From the NCBI GenBank assembly GCA_945862435.1, contig CAMAXX010000014.1, forward strand, positions 1 through 64,000: DNA of 64,000 bases, in the 5' to 3' direction. Each line of letters opens with the position of its first letter. Positions within the stretch are counted from its first letter, which is position 1. This document shows, in pieces, positions 22,268 to 31,355 of this stretch. The position numbers were made by a program, and so were the translations under genes. This DNA is from Pseudorhodobacter antarcticus (lineage in GTDB: Bacteria; Pseudomonadota; Alphaproteobacteria; Rhodobacterales; Rhodobacteraceae). Below the pieces are notes generated by a model. It did no database searches and was not told the DNA's origin. It saw nothing but the letters and a program-made list of their open reading frames with translations.

Positions 22268-23115
22268 TTTTCCAGTTTCAGCCGATCACGTAGAACGGAT
22301 ATTTCTACATCTAGCCCCGTACGGCCTTGGCCAATCAGCGCTTTGGTGCGGCTGGCGAAGGTTGTTTCCAAATCGCGCAGCAGCACTTCGTAATCATGGC
22401 GGGCGGCGGCATCGCGGGTTTTGGCATAGTGGTCGGCAAATTTGGCTGTCGCGTCGCGTGCGCCCATCAAATAAACGGTCAGATATTTGCGCGCAGCGGT
22501 CAAATCGCCGGGGTCATCTTCGATGTTGCGAAACAGGCTTCGCGCGGTATGGGCAAAGGTTTCCACCCGCAAAGCCAAAGCGCGGTCTTTGGTGCGGGCA
22601 ATCGCCTCGGCCATCGCGGACAGCATCGCCTCGGCCTCTTCCACAGCGCGGGCCACGCGGTCGTTTTGAAAATCATAGGCCCCGTCCAACCCCTTGGCGC
22701 GCAGCGGGTCGGCCCCAAAGGCCAGCCCATGCAAAACAACGCCCGTTGCCGCGAACAGGGCGACATACAGCATCGGCTGTCCCGCAAGCACAGCGCCCAG
22801 GCCAAGCCCAGCCGCCATCAGAACATTTCCCAGCAGTTTGCGCGGCAATTTGGGCGGGCGCGCGATGCTGCGGGCATCAAATTCAGCCTGCGCGCGCAGC
22901 CCTTCGCGGGTGACCCACGCCGAAGCTGTCAGCACTGCAAAGGTGCCCAGCCCCAGAAACAACTGATTTGGCCCACCCCCCAAAAAGGCGCTGGCCAAAA
23001 ACAGATAGGGCAGTAAGAACATCAGCCGCAGGCGCTGAATGGGGGTAACAGCAACAGGCGCGGTTTCATTTGCCGCAGGGCTTGGGCTGTATTTCCCGCT
23101 GTATCGCTGCGCCAT
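22264..23115 (-). CDS. XpaC-family (5-bromo-4-chloroindolyl phosphate hydrolysis) membrane protein
   Basis: Two TM helices followed by helical domain; adjacency to TelA; FAHTARSLFRNIEDDPGDLTAARKYLTVYLMGARDATAKFADHYAKT is XpaC-like. Confidence 0.8.
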   Translation of the reverse strand: MAQRYSGKYSPSPAANETAPVAVTPIQRLRLMFLLPYLFLASAFLGGGPNQLFLGLGTFAVLTASAWVTREGLRAQAEFDARSIARPPKLPRKLLGNVLMAAGLGLGAVLAGQPMLYVALFAATGVVLHGLAFGADPLRAKGLDGAYDFQNDRVARAVEEAEAMLSAMAEAIARTKDRALALRVETFAHTARSLFRNIEDDPGDLTAARKYLTVYLMGARDATAKFADHYAKTRDAAARHDYEVLLRDLETTFASRTKALIGQGRTGLDVEISVLRDRLKLEN

Positions 23116-23119
23116 AAAG

Positions 23120-23200
23120 TCAGCCCCCCAAGACCGAGACATAAATAATCAGCCCCATCAGAAGGTAATAAGACAGGCTTTGAAGACGCTTTGGTGTCAT
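23120..23200 (-). CDS. Putative 26-aa single-TM micro-ORF upstream of xpaC
   Basis: MTPKRLQSLSYYLLMGLIIYVSVLGG*; GGAGG 12 nt upstream of ATG; TGA ends 4 nt before the xpaC ATG. Confidence 0.45.
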   Translation of the reverse strand: MTPKRLQSLSYYLLMGLIIYVSVLGG

Positions 23201-23330
23201 TTTGGCAAGCCGCCTCCAGCGGCCAAAAGCGCGGAGATTGTTTCCGCTGGAGTAACTATAAGCATTCTGCCCCCGTGCGGCTAGGGGGCAAGGGGGGAAA
23301 AGCGGGCGATTTGCGGCACATGGACAGGGG

Positions 23331-24314
23331 TCAGCCGCGGTTTGGGCCGCCCCTTGGCGCGCTGGGGCGCGGTTTTGCGCCCGCAGCAGGGCGGGCCGCG
23401 CTGGTTGGGCGCGGCTTGCGGGTAAATTCGCGCTCGCTTGCGCCGGCTTGTATTGCCGCGCTGCGTTCGGCGGCCATTTTCGCATCGCGCTGCAAAGACC
23501 TTGTGGGCCGCGCACGGGCCGGGGCATCGCCCGCGTCTTTGCCGCCGCTTTCGCCAAGTTGTTCGCGCAGCACGCGGGGTTTGACCTCTTCCACCATACC
23601 GGGCGTCATTTCACCCAATCGGAATGGGCCGTAGGAGATGCGGATCAGGCGGTTGACGGTTAGGTTAATCGCCGCCATCGCACGGCGGATTTCGCGGTTT
23701 TTCCCCTCGCGCAGGCCAACCGTTAGCCAAGCATTCGCGCCTTGGATACGGTCGATGACCACTTGCATTGGCTGAAACCGCTCTCCCTCTACCTCGATCC
23801 CTTTGCGCAGGGGTTCCAGATCGGGATCCATCGGGTTGCCGTTCACCCGCACGCGGTATTTGCGCAGCCAACCCGTTGAGGGCAGTTCTAGCCGCCGCTT
23901 TAGACCGCCGTCATTGGTCAACAAAAGCAGACCTTCTGAATTCAAATCCAGCCGCCCAATTGACATAACGCGCGGCAGTTCGGGGGGTAAATTGTCGAAA
24001 ACCGTCTCGCGGCCCTTTTCATCGGACGCGGATGTAACCAGCCCTTCGGGTTTGTAATACAGCCACAGGCGCGCGGGTTCGGGTTCGCTAATCGCTTTGC
24101 CGCGCACAAGGATTTTGTCGGCAGGCGTGACATTGAGGGCGGGGGAGGTGATGACCGCGCCGTTTACCGAAACCTCGCCCAGTTCGATCATTCGTTCTGC
24201 CTCGCGCCGCGATGCGACGCCCGCGCGCGACAGAACTTTGGCGATACGCTCGCCTGCGGGGGCGGAAGCGGATTTGGGGGGGGCAGATTTGGGGGGGCTT
24301 GTCTTTTCGGTCAT
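23331..24314 (-). CDS. rluB: 23S rRNA pseudouridine synthase (RluB/RsuA family) with basic C-terminal tail
   Basis: ERIAKVLSRAGVASRREAERMIELGEVSVNG S4 domain; SIGRLDLNSEGLLLLTNDG; EGKNREIRRAMAAINLTVNRLIRISYGPF. Confidence 0.88.
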   Translation of the reverse strand: MTEKTSPPKSAPPKSASAPAGERIAKVLSRAGVASRREAERMIELGEVSVNGAVITSPALNVTPADKILVRGKAISEPEPARLWLYYKPEGLVTSASDEKGRETVFDNLPPELPRVMSIGRLDLNSEGLLLLTNDGGLKRRLELPSTGWLRKYRVRVNGNPMDPDLEPLRKGIEVEGERFQPMQVVIDRIQGANAWLTVGLREGKNREIRRAMAAINLTVNRLIRISYGPFRLGEMTPGMVEEVKPRVLREQLGESGGKDAGDAPARARPTRSLQRDAKMAAERSAAIQAGASEREFTRKPRPTSAARPAAGAKPRPSAPRGGPNRG

Positions 24315-24364
24315 TGCGGGCATCCTGTTCTTGGCGCATCTCTGCGCGAGGTTTGGCGGATAGC

Positions 24365-24413
24365 GCTGGGGCCTCAGCCCCAGACCCCGAAGGTATTTGA
24401 ATCAGTATGAAAG
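24365..24413 (+). repeat. Composite repeat copy E3, containing the tadA start codon
   Basis: Hairpin gctggggcctcagccccag, then accccgaaggtatttgaatcagtatgaaag. Confidence 0.65.
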
Positions 24414-24871
24414 AGCAACGCGCCTTTAGATCCTTTATGGAGGCCGCCCTGAGCGAGGCGCGGGCGGCGGGCGCGCGGGGCGAGGTGCCAGTGGGCGCGG
24501 TTTTGGTGCTGGGCGGCGAAGTTTTGGCGCAGGCAGGCAATCGCACGCGCGAATTGAACGACCCCACTGCCCATGCTGAAATTTTAGTGATCCGCGAGGC
24601 TTGCGCGCGGCTGGGGGCCCAGCGGCTGACGGGCGCAGATTTGTATGTAACGCTAGAGCCTTGCCCGATGTGCGCGGCAGCTATTGCGGCGGCGCGCATA
24701 GAGCGGCTGTATTTTGGCGCGAATGATCCCAAATCGGGCGGGGTGCTGGTGGGAGCAAAAGTGTTTTCGCACCCGCAGTGCCACCATGCGCCGCAGGTAT
24801 ATGATGGGATTGGGGCGCAGGAATCCGAAGCCCTGTTAAAAACGTTTTTCGCCGCGAGGCGCGCGCCCTAG
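24407..24871 (+). CDS. tadA: tRNA adenosine(34) deaminase TadA
   Basis: NDPTAHAEILVIREA and LEPCPMCAAAI zinc-deaminase motifs. Confidence 0.92.
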   Translation: MKEQRAFRSFMEAALSEARAAGARGEVPVGAVLVLGGEVLAQAGNRTRELNDPTAHAEILVIREACARLGAQRLTGADLYVTLEPCPMCAAAIAAARIERLYFGANDPKSGGVLVGAKVFSHPQCHHAPQVYDGIGAQESEALLKTFFAARRAP

Positions 24872-24932
24872 CGCCCCTTGCGGCAAACTGCCCGCGCGGG
24901 TAAACGGGGGGGCATTTGAAACGGAGCATCCC

Positions 24933-25220
24933 ATGTCCATCGACATTGATACCGCGCGCAAAGTTGCGAAACTGGCCCGCATTCGGGTAGAGACGGGCGA
25001 ATTGCCCGCCTTGGCCCAAAAGCTTTCGGACATTTTGGGCCTGATGGAGCAACTGGACGAGGTGGGTGTGACGGGCATTGAACCCATGACATCCGTCACA
25101 CCGCAGCGGCTGAAACGGCGCGCCGATGTGGTCAATGTCGGCGATCAGCAAGCCGCAGTTTTGGCCAATGCGCCTGACGCGCGCGAGGGGTTTTTTGCAG
25201 TGCCGAAGGTGGTGGAATGA
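24933..25220 (+). CDS. gatC: Asp-tRNA(Asn)/Glu-tRNA(Gln) amidotransferase subunit C
   Basis: [41 protein letters not shown]; next to gatA with ATGA overlap. Confidence 0.93.
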   Translation: MSIDIDTARKVAKLARIRVETGELPALAQKLSDILGLMEQLDEVGVTGIEPMTSVTPQRLKRRADVVNVGDQQAAVLANAPDAREGFFAVPKVVE

Positions 25221-26692
25221 GCGCGACTTGGACTATTTCTGCCGCCCGCGATGCCCTGCGCAAGGGCGAGGTATCGGCGACCGATCTGACAATGTCTTGC
25301 CTAACTGCCATTGATGCAGCCGACGGGCTGAATGCCTTTGTGCATAAAACCCCCGAACTTGCGCTGGCGCAGGCGCGGGCTGCTGACGCGCGCCTGAAGG
25401 GTGGCGATTCCCCCAGCTTGTGCGGCATCCCTTTGGGGATAAAGGATTTGTTTTGCATCAAAGACGTGCCTACGCAGGCGGCATCGAACATTTTGCGCGG
25501 GTTTTTGCCGCAGTATGACAGCACGGTTACGACTAAGCTGTTTGATGCAGGCGCGGTGTGCCTTGGCAAGTTGAACATGGACGAATTTGCGATGGGCTCG
25601 TCTAACGAGTCCTCTTGCTACGGCCCAGCGGTCAACCCTTGGAAGATAGACGTTCGCAAACTGACCCCAGGCGGATCTTCGGGCGGTTCGGCTGCTGCTG
25701 TGGCGGCGGATTTGTGCCTTGGTGCGACTGGCACGGATACGGGCGGATCAATTCGCCAGCCTGCGGCGTTTACTGGCATCACGGGGATCAAGCCAACCTA
25801 TGGGCGCGTGTCGCGCTACGGGATTATTGCCTATGCGTCTAGCCTTGACCAAGCGGGCCCGATGACCAAATCGGTGCGCGATGCGGCAATTATGTTGCAG
25901 GCGATGGCGGGGCATGACCCAAAGGATTCGACATCTGCCGACATCCCCTTGCCTGATTTTGAGGCGGCGTTGACAGGCGATATTCGAGGCAAAAAGATCG
26001 GCATCCCGCGCGAATATCGCATGGATGGGCTTTCGGCCGAAATTGCGGCGATGTGGGACAACGGCGCAGATATGCTGCGCGCGGCGGGGGCCGAGGTCGT
26101 GGATATTTCTCTGCCGCACACGAAATACGCCCTGCCCACCTATTACATCATCGCACCTGCCGAAGCCTCCAGTAACCTTGCCCGCTATGATGGGGTGCGC
26201 TATGGCCACCGCGCCGCGCTGGCTGCAGGCGATGGCATTACCGAAATGTATGAAAAGACGCGGGCCGAGGGGTTTGGCCCCGAGGTGCAGCGCCGTATAA
26301 TGGTGGGCACCTTTGTGCTGTCGGCGGGATTTTATGATGCCTATTACAACCGCGCGCGCCGCGTGCGCGCCTTGATCAAGCGTGATTTTGAACTGGCTTT
26401 TGCGGCTGGCGTGGATTGCATCTTGGCCCCTGCCACGCCCACGGCTGCCTTTGGTCTGGGCGAGCAAGGTACGAGCGACCCCGTGGAAATGTATCTGAAC
26501 GATGTGTTCACCATCACGCTAAACCTTGCAGGATTGCCAGGTATATCCGTGCCGATGGGGTTGGATTCCAAGGGCTTGCCGCTGGGCCTGCAACTGATTG
26601 GCCGCGCTTGGGGTGAGGCCGATTTGCTGAATCACGCCTATGTTTTAGAGAAATCAGCAGGATTTGTGGCCAAAGCCGAAAAATGGTGGTAG
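25217..26692 (+). CDS. gatA: Asp-tRNA(Asn)/Glu-tRNA(Gln) amidotransferase subunit A
   Basis: Amidase signature [51 protein letters not shown]. Confidence 0.96.
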   Translation: MSATWTISAARDALRKGEVSATDLTMSCLTAIDAADGLNAFVHKTPELALAQARAADARLKGGDSPSLCGIPLGIKDLFCIKDVPTQAASNILRGFLPQYDSTVTTKLFDAGAVCLGKLNMDEFAMGSSNESSCYGPAVNPWKIDVRKLTPGGSSGGSAAAVAADLCLGATGTDTGGSIRQPAAFTGITGIKPTYGRVSRYGIIAYASSLDQAGPMTKSVRDAAIMLQAMAGHDPKDSTSADIPLPDFEAALTGDIRGKKIGIPREYRMDGLSAEIAAMWDNGADMLRAAGAEVVDISLPHTKYALPTYYIIAPAEASSNLARYDGVRYGHRAALAAGDGITEMYEKTRAEGFGPEVQRRIMVGTFVLSAGFYDAYYNRARRVRALIKRDFELAFAAGVDCILAPATPTAAFGLGEQGTSDPVEMYLNDVFTITLNLAGLPGISVPMGLDSKGLPLGLQLIGRAWGEADLLNHAYVLEKSAGFVAKAEKWW

Positions 26693-26726
26693 AAGGTCGT
26701 CAAAATAATAAACGACCGAGGCAAAA

Positions 26727-27602
26727 ATGCGTGCATATCATTTGGTTTTCGCCGCCCTAGGGCTGGCGGCTTGTTCGCCTGCTGTTCCAGATTCGGGTCT
26801 GGGCGTGGGATTTCAAGATTACGATAGCTATATCGCCAACCGCCAAGCGGTCTTGGCCCAGCCGCTTTCGGCGGGTGCTGGTATATTGCCCGCTGCGGGC
26901 GGTTTTAGTGCGGCAGGCGCAGCAGCGGCCATTGTAACTGCACAAGGCGGCGCGGCAACGGGCGGCGTCAATCCTAACCCGCTTGCGCCACGATCTTTGC
27001 AGGAACAAGCTGCCCTTTTGGGCGGCGCGCAGCCTGCCCCAGTCTCTAGCATAGCAGTGCCATTGGCCCCTGTGGTACCTTTGGATCCGAACGCAGGGCG
27101 GGTGATTGGGGCTGCTCCCCTTGCCCCCGCAGCAAATGGTGAATTGGCTGCCGTACGCCCGCGCGGCAATGCGCCTGCAGGCATAACCGAAACGGTGTCA
27201 GAAATGGCGGCAGTGGGCGGCGTGTCGGATGAACAAGATTTTGATGCTGTGGCTGCCCGCGAAACCATCGAAAGCGATAGGGCCCGCATCGAGCGTAATC
27301 GCGCCCAATACCAAATTGACCAACCTGGTGCTTTGCCGCAGCGCACAGGTCACGTCGGCCCCAGCATCGTGGAATATGCTTTGGCCACGCAGCACCCAGT
27401 GGGGGTGAAATTGTTCCGCCGATCGCCATTTAAGTTTAAAAAGGTTGAAGTGGCCTGCGCGCCATATGCCAACGCCGACCTGGCGCAAGAGGGGTTTTTG
27501 GCCGCAGGCGGGCCAGATCGCGACCGCTTGGGCGTGGATCCTGACGGCGATGGGTATGCTTGCGGCTGGGATCCATCCCCTTACCGCGCGGTTGTGCCAT
27601 AA
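26727..27602 (+). CDS. Lipoprotein with C-terminal excalibur-like calcium-binding motif
   Basis: Lipobox ALGLAACSPA; C-term VACAPYANADLAQEGFLAAGGPDRDRLGVDPDGDGYACGWDPSPYR. Confidence 0.7.
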   Translation: MRAYHLVFAALGLAACSPAVPDSGLGVGFQDYDSYIANRQAVLAQPLSAGAGILPAAGGFSAAGAAAAIVTAQGGAATGGVNPNPLAPRSLQEQAALLGGAQPAPVSSIAVPLAPVVPLDPNAGRVIGAAPLAPAANGELAAVRPRGNAPAGITETVSEMAAVGGVSDEQDFDAVAARETIESDRARIERNRAQYQIDQPGALPQRTGHVGPSIVEYALATQHPVGVKLFRRSPFKFKKVEVACAPYANADLAQEGFLAAGGPDRDRLGVDPDGDGYACGWDPSPYRAVVP

Positions 27603-28261
27603 GCGGGGACTTTCCTTCGCCCAACTTTGGGACGCGCAAAGATCATGCGCGCCCCAGCCTGATTGTGCTGCATTACACTGCTATGGCCACTGCCGCCGAG
27701 GCGCGGGCGCGGCTTTGCGACCCCGCCCATGAAGTATCTGCCCATTGGCTGATAGATGAAGCAGGCCATGCCGAGGCTTTGGTGGGCGAGGCGCAGCGCG
27801 CATGGCACGCGGGCGCAGGGTGTTGGGCTGACATTGCGGATATCAACAGCCATTCCATTGGGATCGAGATGGCTAATAGGGGCGATCACCCCTTTGCCGC
27901 CGCCCAAATGGACGGGCTGGAAACCTTGCTGCGCGGCGTTATAGCGCGTTGGGGTATCCCGCCCGCAAATGTGATTGCCCATTCCGACATGGCCCCCACG
28001 CGTAAAGGCGATCCGGGCGCGCGGTTTGATTGGCAGCGTTTGGCCCGCGCGGGCCTGTCAGTTTGGCCGCAGGCAGATGTCCCCGCAGATCCAGCGGCGT
28101 TCCTTCCAGCCGCGCGCGCTTTTGGCTACCCCGATGCGCCCGTGGGTGCGCTGCTGGCATCCTTTCGTCTGCGCTTTCGCCCATGGGCGCGGGGTGCTTT
28201 GGATGGCTGGGACGCGGCTCTCGCCAGCGACTTGGCCCGCCGCTTTGCCCCAAATTCTTAG
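27560..28261 (+). CDS. N-acetylmuramoyl-L-alanine amidase (AmpD/AmiD, amidase_2)
   Basis: PSLIVLHYTAM, EVSAHWLIDEAGHAEALVGEAQRAWHAGAG, NSHSIGIEMAN, IAHSDMAPTRKGDPGARFDW; true start may lie downstream of 27560. Confidence 0.88.
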   Translation: MRLGSIPLPRGCAISGDFPSPNFGTRKDHARPSLIVLHYTAMATAAEARARLCDPAHEVSAHWLIDEAGHAEALVGEAQRAWHAGAGCWADIADINSHSIGIEMANRGDHPFAAAQMDGLETLLRGVIARWGIPPANVIAHSDMAPTRKGDPGARFDWQRLARAGLSVWPQADVPADPAAFLPAARAFGYPDAPVGALLASFRLRFRPWARGALDGWDAALASDLARRFAPNS

Positions 28262-28300
28262 CCGTTGACCCAAGGCCCGCCTTGGCCTAAAGCGCCCCTT

Positions 28301-28735
28301 GCGCGGATGGCTGGATGATCGCGGGGGCGTGCCTTCGAGGAAAGTCCGGACTCCATGAAGAAAGGGTGCTGGGTAACGCCCAGCGAGGGCAACCTCAGGG
28401 AAAGCGCCACAGAGAAAAGTCTGCCGCTGTGCGGGGCGTAAGCCCTGCGGATCAGCGGTGATGGTGAAAAGGTGGGGTAAGAGCCCACCGCAGGCTTGGC
28501 AACAAGACTGGCATGGCAAGCCCCACCCGGAGCAATGCCGAATAGGGGCCTTGCGTGGAAAGGTCTGCCCATGTGCCCCCGAGTCTTACTCGGGGGCGGG
28601 CGGAGACCTCCACAGGGAACTTCAGCCCGAAGGCCCGGGTTGGCAGCTTGACCGCCGTGGCAACACGGTTGGCAGAGGAATGATCATCCAAAGGGGTGAC
28701 CCTTGGACAGAATCCGGCTTATAGGCCATCCGCGC
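28301..28735 (+). ncRNA. rnpB: RNase P RNA (bacterial type A)
   Basis: cgaggaaagtccggactcc (P4/CR-I) and gacagaatccggcttata (CR-V/P4'); P1 pairs gcgcggatggc with gccatccgcgc. Confidence 0.93.
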
Positions 28736-28780
28736 AAAACTTCCGCTTAGCTTTGCCCCAAGGGCGGACGCTTCGCGGAA

Positions 28781-28838
28781 GGTATTTGTATCAGTGCGAA
28801 AACCAAAGGCGTTTTTCTTTCATACTGATACAAATACC
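28781..28838. repeat. Inverted pair of composite-repeat motifs (copies E4a/E4b) downstream of rnpB
   Basis: ggtatttgtatcagtgcgaaaa (28781-28802) and tttcatactgatacaaatacc (28818-28838) are near-perfect inverted repeats. Confidence 0.8.
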
Positions 28839-28963
28839 TGCGCCGCAGGCATCCAACCTTTCAACTTTTGCAGCGTTTCTCTGTTGACTCTGCTTGTGCC
28901 TTGGCTAAAAGGCAGGCTTAAACATTCCACCAAGGCGTAGCTTTGGGCTGAAGGGGACTTACC

Positions 28964-29131
28964 ATGGCCAAACCGGCGACGATCAAGATCCGTCTGAACT
29001 CGACGGCAGGCACGGGGCACTTTTATGTGACCAAGAAAAATGCGCGCACCATGACGGACAAAATGGTTGTCAAGAAATACGACCCCGTCAAGCGTGAGCA
29101 TGTCGAATACAAAGAAGGCAAGATCAAGTAA
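28964..29131 (+). CDS. rpmG: 50S ribosomal protein L33
   Basis: [55 protein letters not shown], 55 aa (below ORF-track size limit). Confidence 0.96.
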   Translation: MAKPATIKIRLNSTAGTGHFYVTKKNARTMTDKMVVKKYDPVKREHVEYKEGKIK

Positions 29132-29157
29132 GATCGATTGCCAGTCTATCAGTTTGA

Positions 29158-29185
29158 AACCGCGCCAGAAATGGCGCGGTTTTTT
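29158..29185 (+). terminator. Rho-independent terminator after rpmG
   Basis: aaccgcgccagaaatggcgcggtttttt. Confidence 0.9.
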
Positions 29186-29218
29186 CATGGGCATCGGCGG
29201 CAGCGCTTGGCACAATAG

Positions 29219-29248
29219 AAAAGGCCACGGTTTCCCGTGGCCTTTTCT
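29219..29248 (-). terminator. Rho-independent terminator after the Bax inhibitor-1 family gene
   Basis: aaaaggccacggtttcccgtggccttttctt. Confidence 0.8.
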
Positions 29249-29269
29249 TCTATTGCGATCATGCGCTGC

Positions 29270-29992
29270 TTATTCGCGGTTACCCAAGAATTGCAGCAGG
29301 AACATGAACATGTTGATAAAGTCCATATACAGGCGTAGCGCGCCCATGATGGCCGATTTACCCATCCAAGCCTCATCACCGTGTTCTGCGTGGGCGATGT
29401 ATTCGTTCTTGATCGACTGCGTGTCGTAGGCAGTCAGACCTGCGAAAATCAGCACGCCGATCACCGAAACAGCAAAGGCCAGCGCCGAAGACGCAAGGAA
29501 GATGTTCACGATCGAAGCCACGATAAGGCCAATCAAGCCCATCATGAGGAACGTGCCCATGCCCGACAAATCGCGCTTGGTGGTATAGCCGTACAGGCTA
29601 AGCCCCGCAAAGGCGATGGCGGTCACCAAGAACGTGGTCGCAATCGATGTGCCCGTGTAAACGGCGAAGATGAACGAAAGCGACAGGCCCATTAGCGATG
29701 CATAGGCGTAGAAGAACAGCTGAGCTGCAGCCACCGACATCCGGTTGATCAGCGCGCCAAAGGCGAAAACCATCGCCAGCGGCGCGAACATCACCACCCA
29801 CTTCAAAGGCGTTGCGAAAATCGCGTTTAGCAGTGTCTCATTGGTACCAACGCCCCATGCAACAGCCGCAGTGAGCAACATGCCCACGGACATCAGCCCG
29901 TATACTTTGTTCATGTGGGCGCGCAGCCCAACATCAATCTCGGCGGTCCGGGCGCCCGCGCCGATTGTCCGGATCGTCTGATAGTCAGCCAT
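29270..29992 (-). CDS. Bax inhibitor-1/YccA family membrane protein
   Basis: Seven-TM; LRAHMNKVYGLMSVGMLLTAAVAWGVG, FAGLTAYDTQSIKNEY. Confidence 0.92.
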   Translation of the reverse strand: MADYQTIRTIGAGARTAEIDVGLRAHMNKVYGLMSVGMLLTAAVAWGVGTNETLLNAIFATPLKWVVMFAPLAMVFAFGALINRMSVAAAQLFFYAYASLMGLSLSFIFAVYTGTSIATTFLVTAIAFAGLSLYGYTTKRDLSGMGTFLMMGLIGLIVASIVNIFLASSALAFAVSVIGVLIFAGLTAYDTQSIKNEYIAHAEHGDEAWMGKSAIMGALRLYMDFINMFMFLLQFLGNRE

Positions 29993-30112
29993 AAAAGCCT
30001 CCGCTAGGGTGGGCGGCGCGGAAATGCACCGTATGGCGCTAATATTGCCATCTGAAACCTATATTTCAAGTGCCAATATTCAGAAAAATTGAGTGCGCCT
30101 GCGCGCCTGCGC

Positions 30113-30334
30113 TCACGCGCGCCAGTTGGCGGGAACGTCCCAAATGGGTCGGGCAGCCTCGGCGCGGGCTTGGCCGCGAGACAGGCCAATATCGGCAAGC
30201 ATGGCGTCGTCCATATCAGCAAGGCGCGCACGCGATGCGGCAACCGAAGGAGCGACGCGCAGATAGGGCAACGCGCCCAAGAGCGAGGACAGGATCGAGG
30301 GGCGGGTGGCGCTGTGGCCAATTGCGGCAAACAT
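30113..30334 (-). CDS. DUF1127-domain small protein
   Basis: RLADMDDAMLADIGLSRGQARAEAARPIWD matches the DUF1127 helix (L..mdd..L.DIGlsR). Confidence 0.8.
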   Translation of the reverse strand: MFAAIGHSATRPSILSSLLGALPYLRVAPSVAASRARLADMDDAMLADIGLSRGQARAEAARPIWDVPANWRA

Positions 30335-30473
30335 AGTGTTTCCTTAATGGTACATTTTATTAGTTTGCGTGATGCAAGCGGCTGCCCGCATCACCGAACT
30401 TGATCTTTCTAACACACCCGTGCATATTCCGAAAACGAATGTTCTTGAAACTTAACATCAAGGTTTGTGATAT

Positions 30474-31355
30474 ATGCGCAATCTCGATCTGGTATCCCTG
30501 CGGTCTTTCGTGGCGATTATTGACGCCGGCGGTGTCACCCGCGCGGCGGGTTTTTTGAACCTAACACAGTCGGCAGTTTCGATGCAGATCAAGCGGTTAG
30601 AGGATTTTCTGGGCTTGCCGCTGTTAGATCGAAGCACGCGCAAATTGGCCCCCACAGCGGCGGGGGAGCAGTTGATTGGCTATGCCCGCAAGATGCTGGC
30701 CCTGAATGACGAGGTGTTCACAAGGCTAACCACGCCCGAGGCAGAAGGCGAAATTATCCTCGGTGTGCCGCACGATATTGTCTACCCCGCGATTCCCCCC
30801 GTGCTAAAGGCGTTCAACGCTGAGTATCCTAAAATGCGGGTGCGGCTGAATTCGTCCTTTACTAAAACACTAAAGGAACAATTTGCCCAAGGGGAATGCG
30901 ATTTGATCCTGACCACCGAGGCGCGTGCCGATGCGGGCGGCGAGACAGTAGCGGAACTACCACTGGTGTGGATTGGGGCTGTTGGCGGCAGCGCATGGAA
31001 GGCGCGGCCCTTGCGGCTTGCGTTCGAGCAGCGCTGTTATTTCCGCGCGGGCGTGCAGGCCGCGCTGGACACGCGCGGTATCCCATGGGAAATGGCCGTC
31101 GATGGTGGCAGTACGCGGGCGGTCGAGGCTTCGGTTTCGGCCGATTTGGCAGTGCATACAGTGCTGGCAGGGTCAGAACCCCAAGCGGTTGAGCGGATTA
31201 ACCACGGCGGAGCTTTGCCCCATTTGGGGGCGGTCAAGATCAATCTTTATGTGGCAGATCCTGTGCATTCCCATGCGATAACCGCGCTGGCGGGGATGAT
31301 ACGGCAGGCGTATCGGCTGCGCGCCGCGCAAAAATCCACCGCTACGGCCGCGTGA
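30474..31355 (+). CDS. LysR-family transcriptional regulator
   Basis: LDLVSLRSFVAIIDAGGVTRAAGFLNLTQSAVSMQIKRLEDFLGLPLLDR HTH. Confidence 0.92.
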   Translation: MRNLDLVSLRSFVAIIDAGGVTRAAGFLNLTQSAVSMQIKRLEDFLGLPLLDRSTRKLAPTAAGEQLIGYARKMLALNDEVFTRLTTPEAEGEIILGVPHDIVYPAIPPVLKAFNAEYPKMRVRLNSSFTKTLKEQFAQGECDLILTTEARADAGGETVAELPLVWIGAVGGSAWKARPLRLAFEQRCYFRAGVQAALDTRGIPWEMAVDGGSTRAVEASVSADLAVHTVLAGSEPQAVERINHGGALPHLGAVKINLYVADPVHSHAITALAGMIRQAYRLRAAQKSTATAA

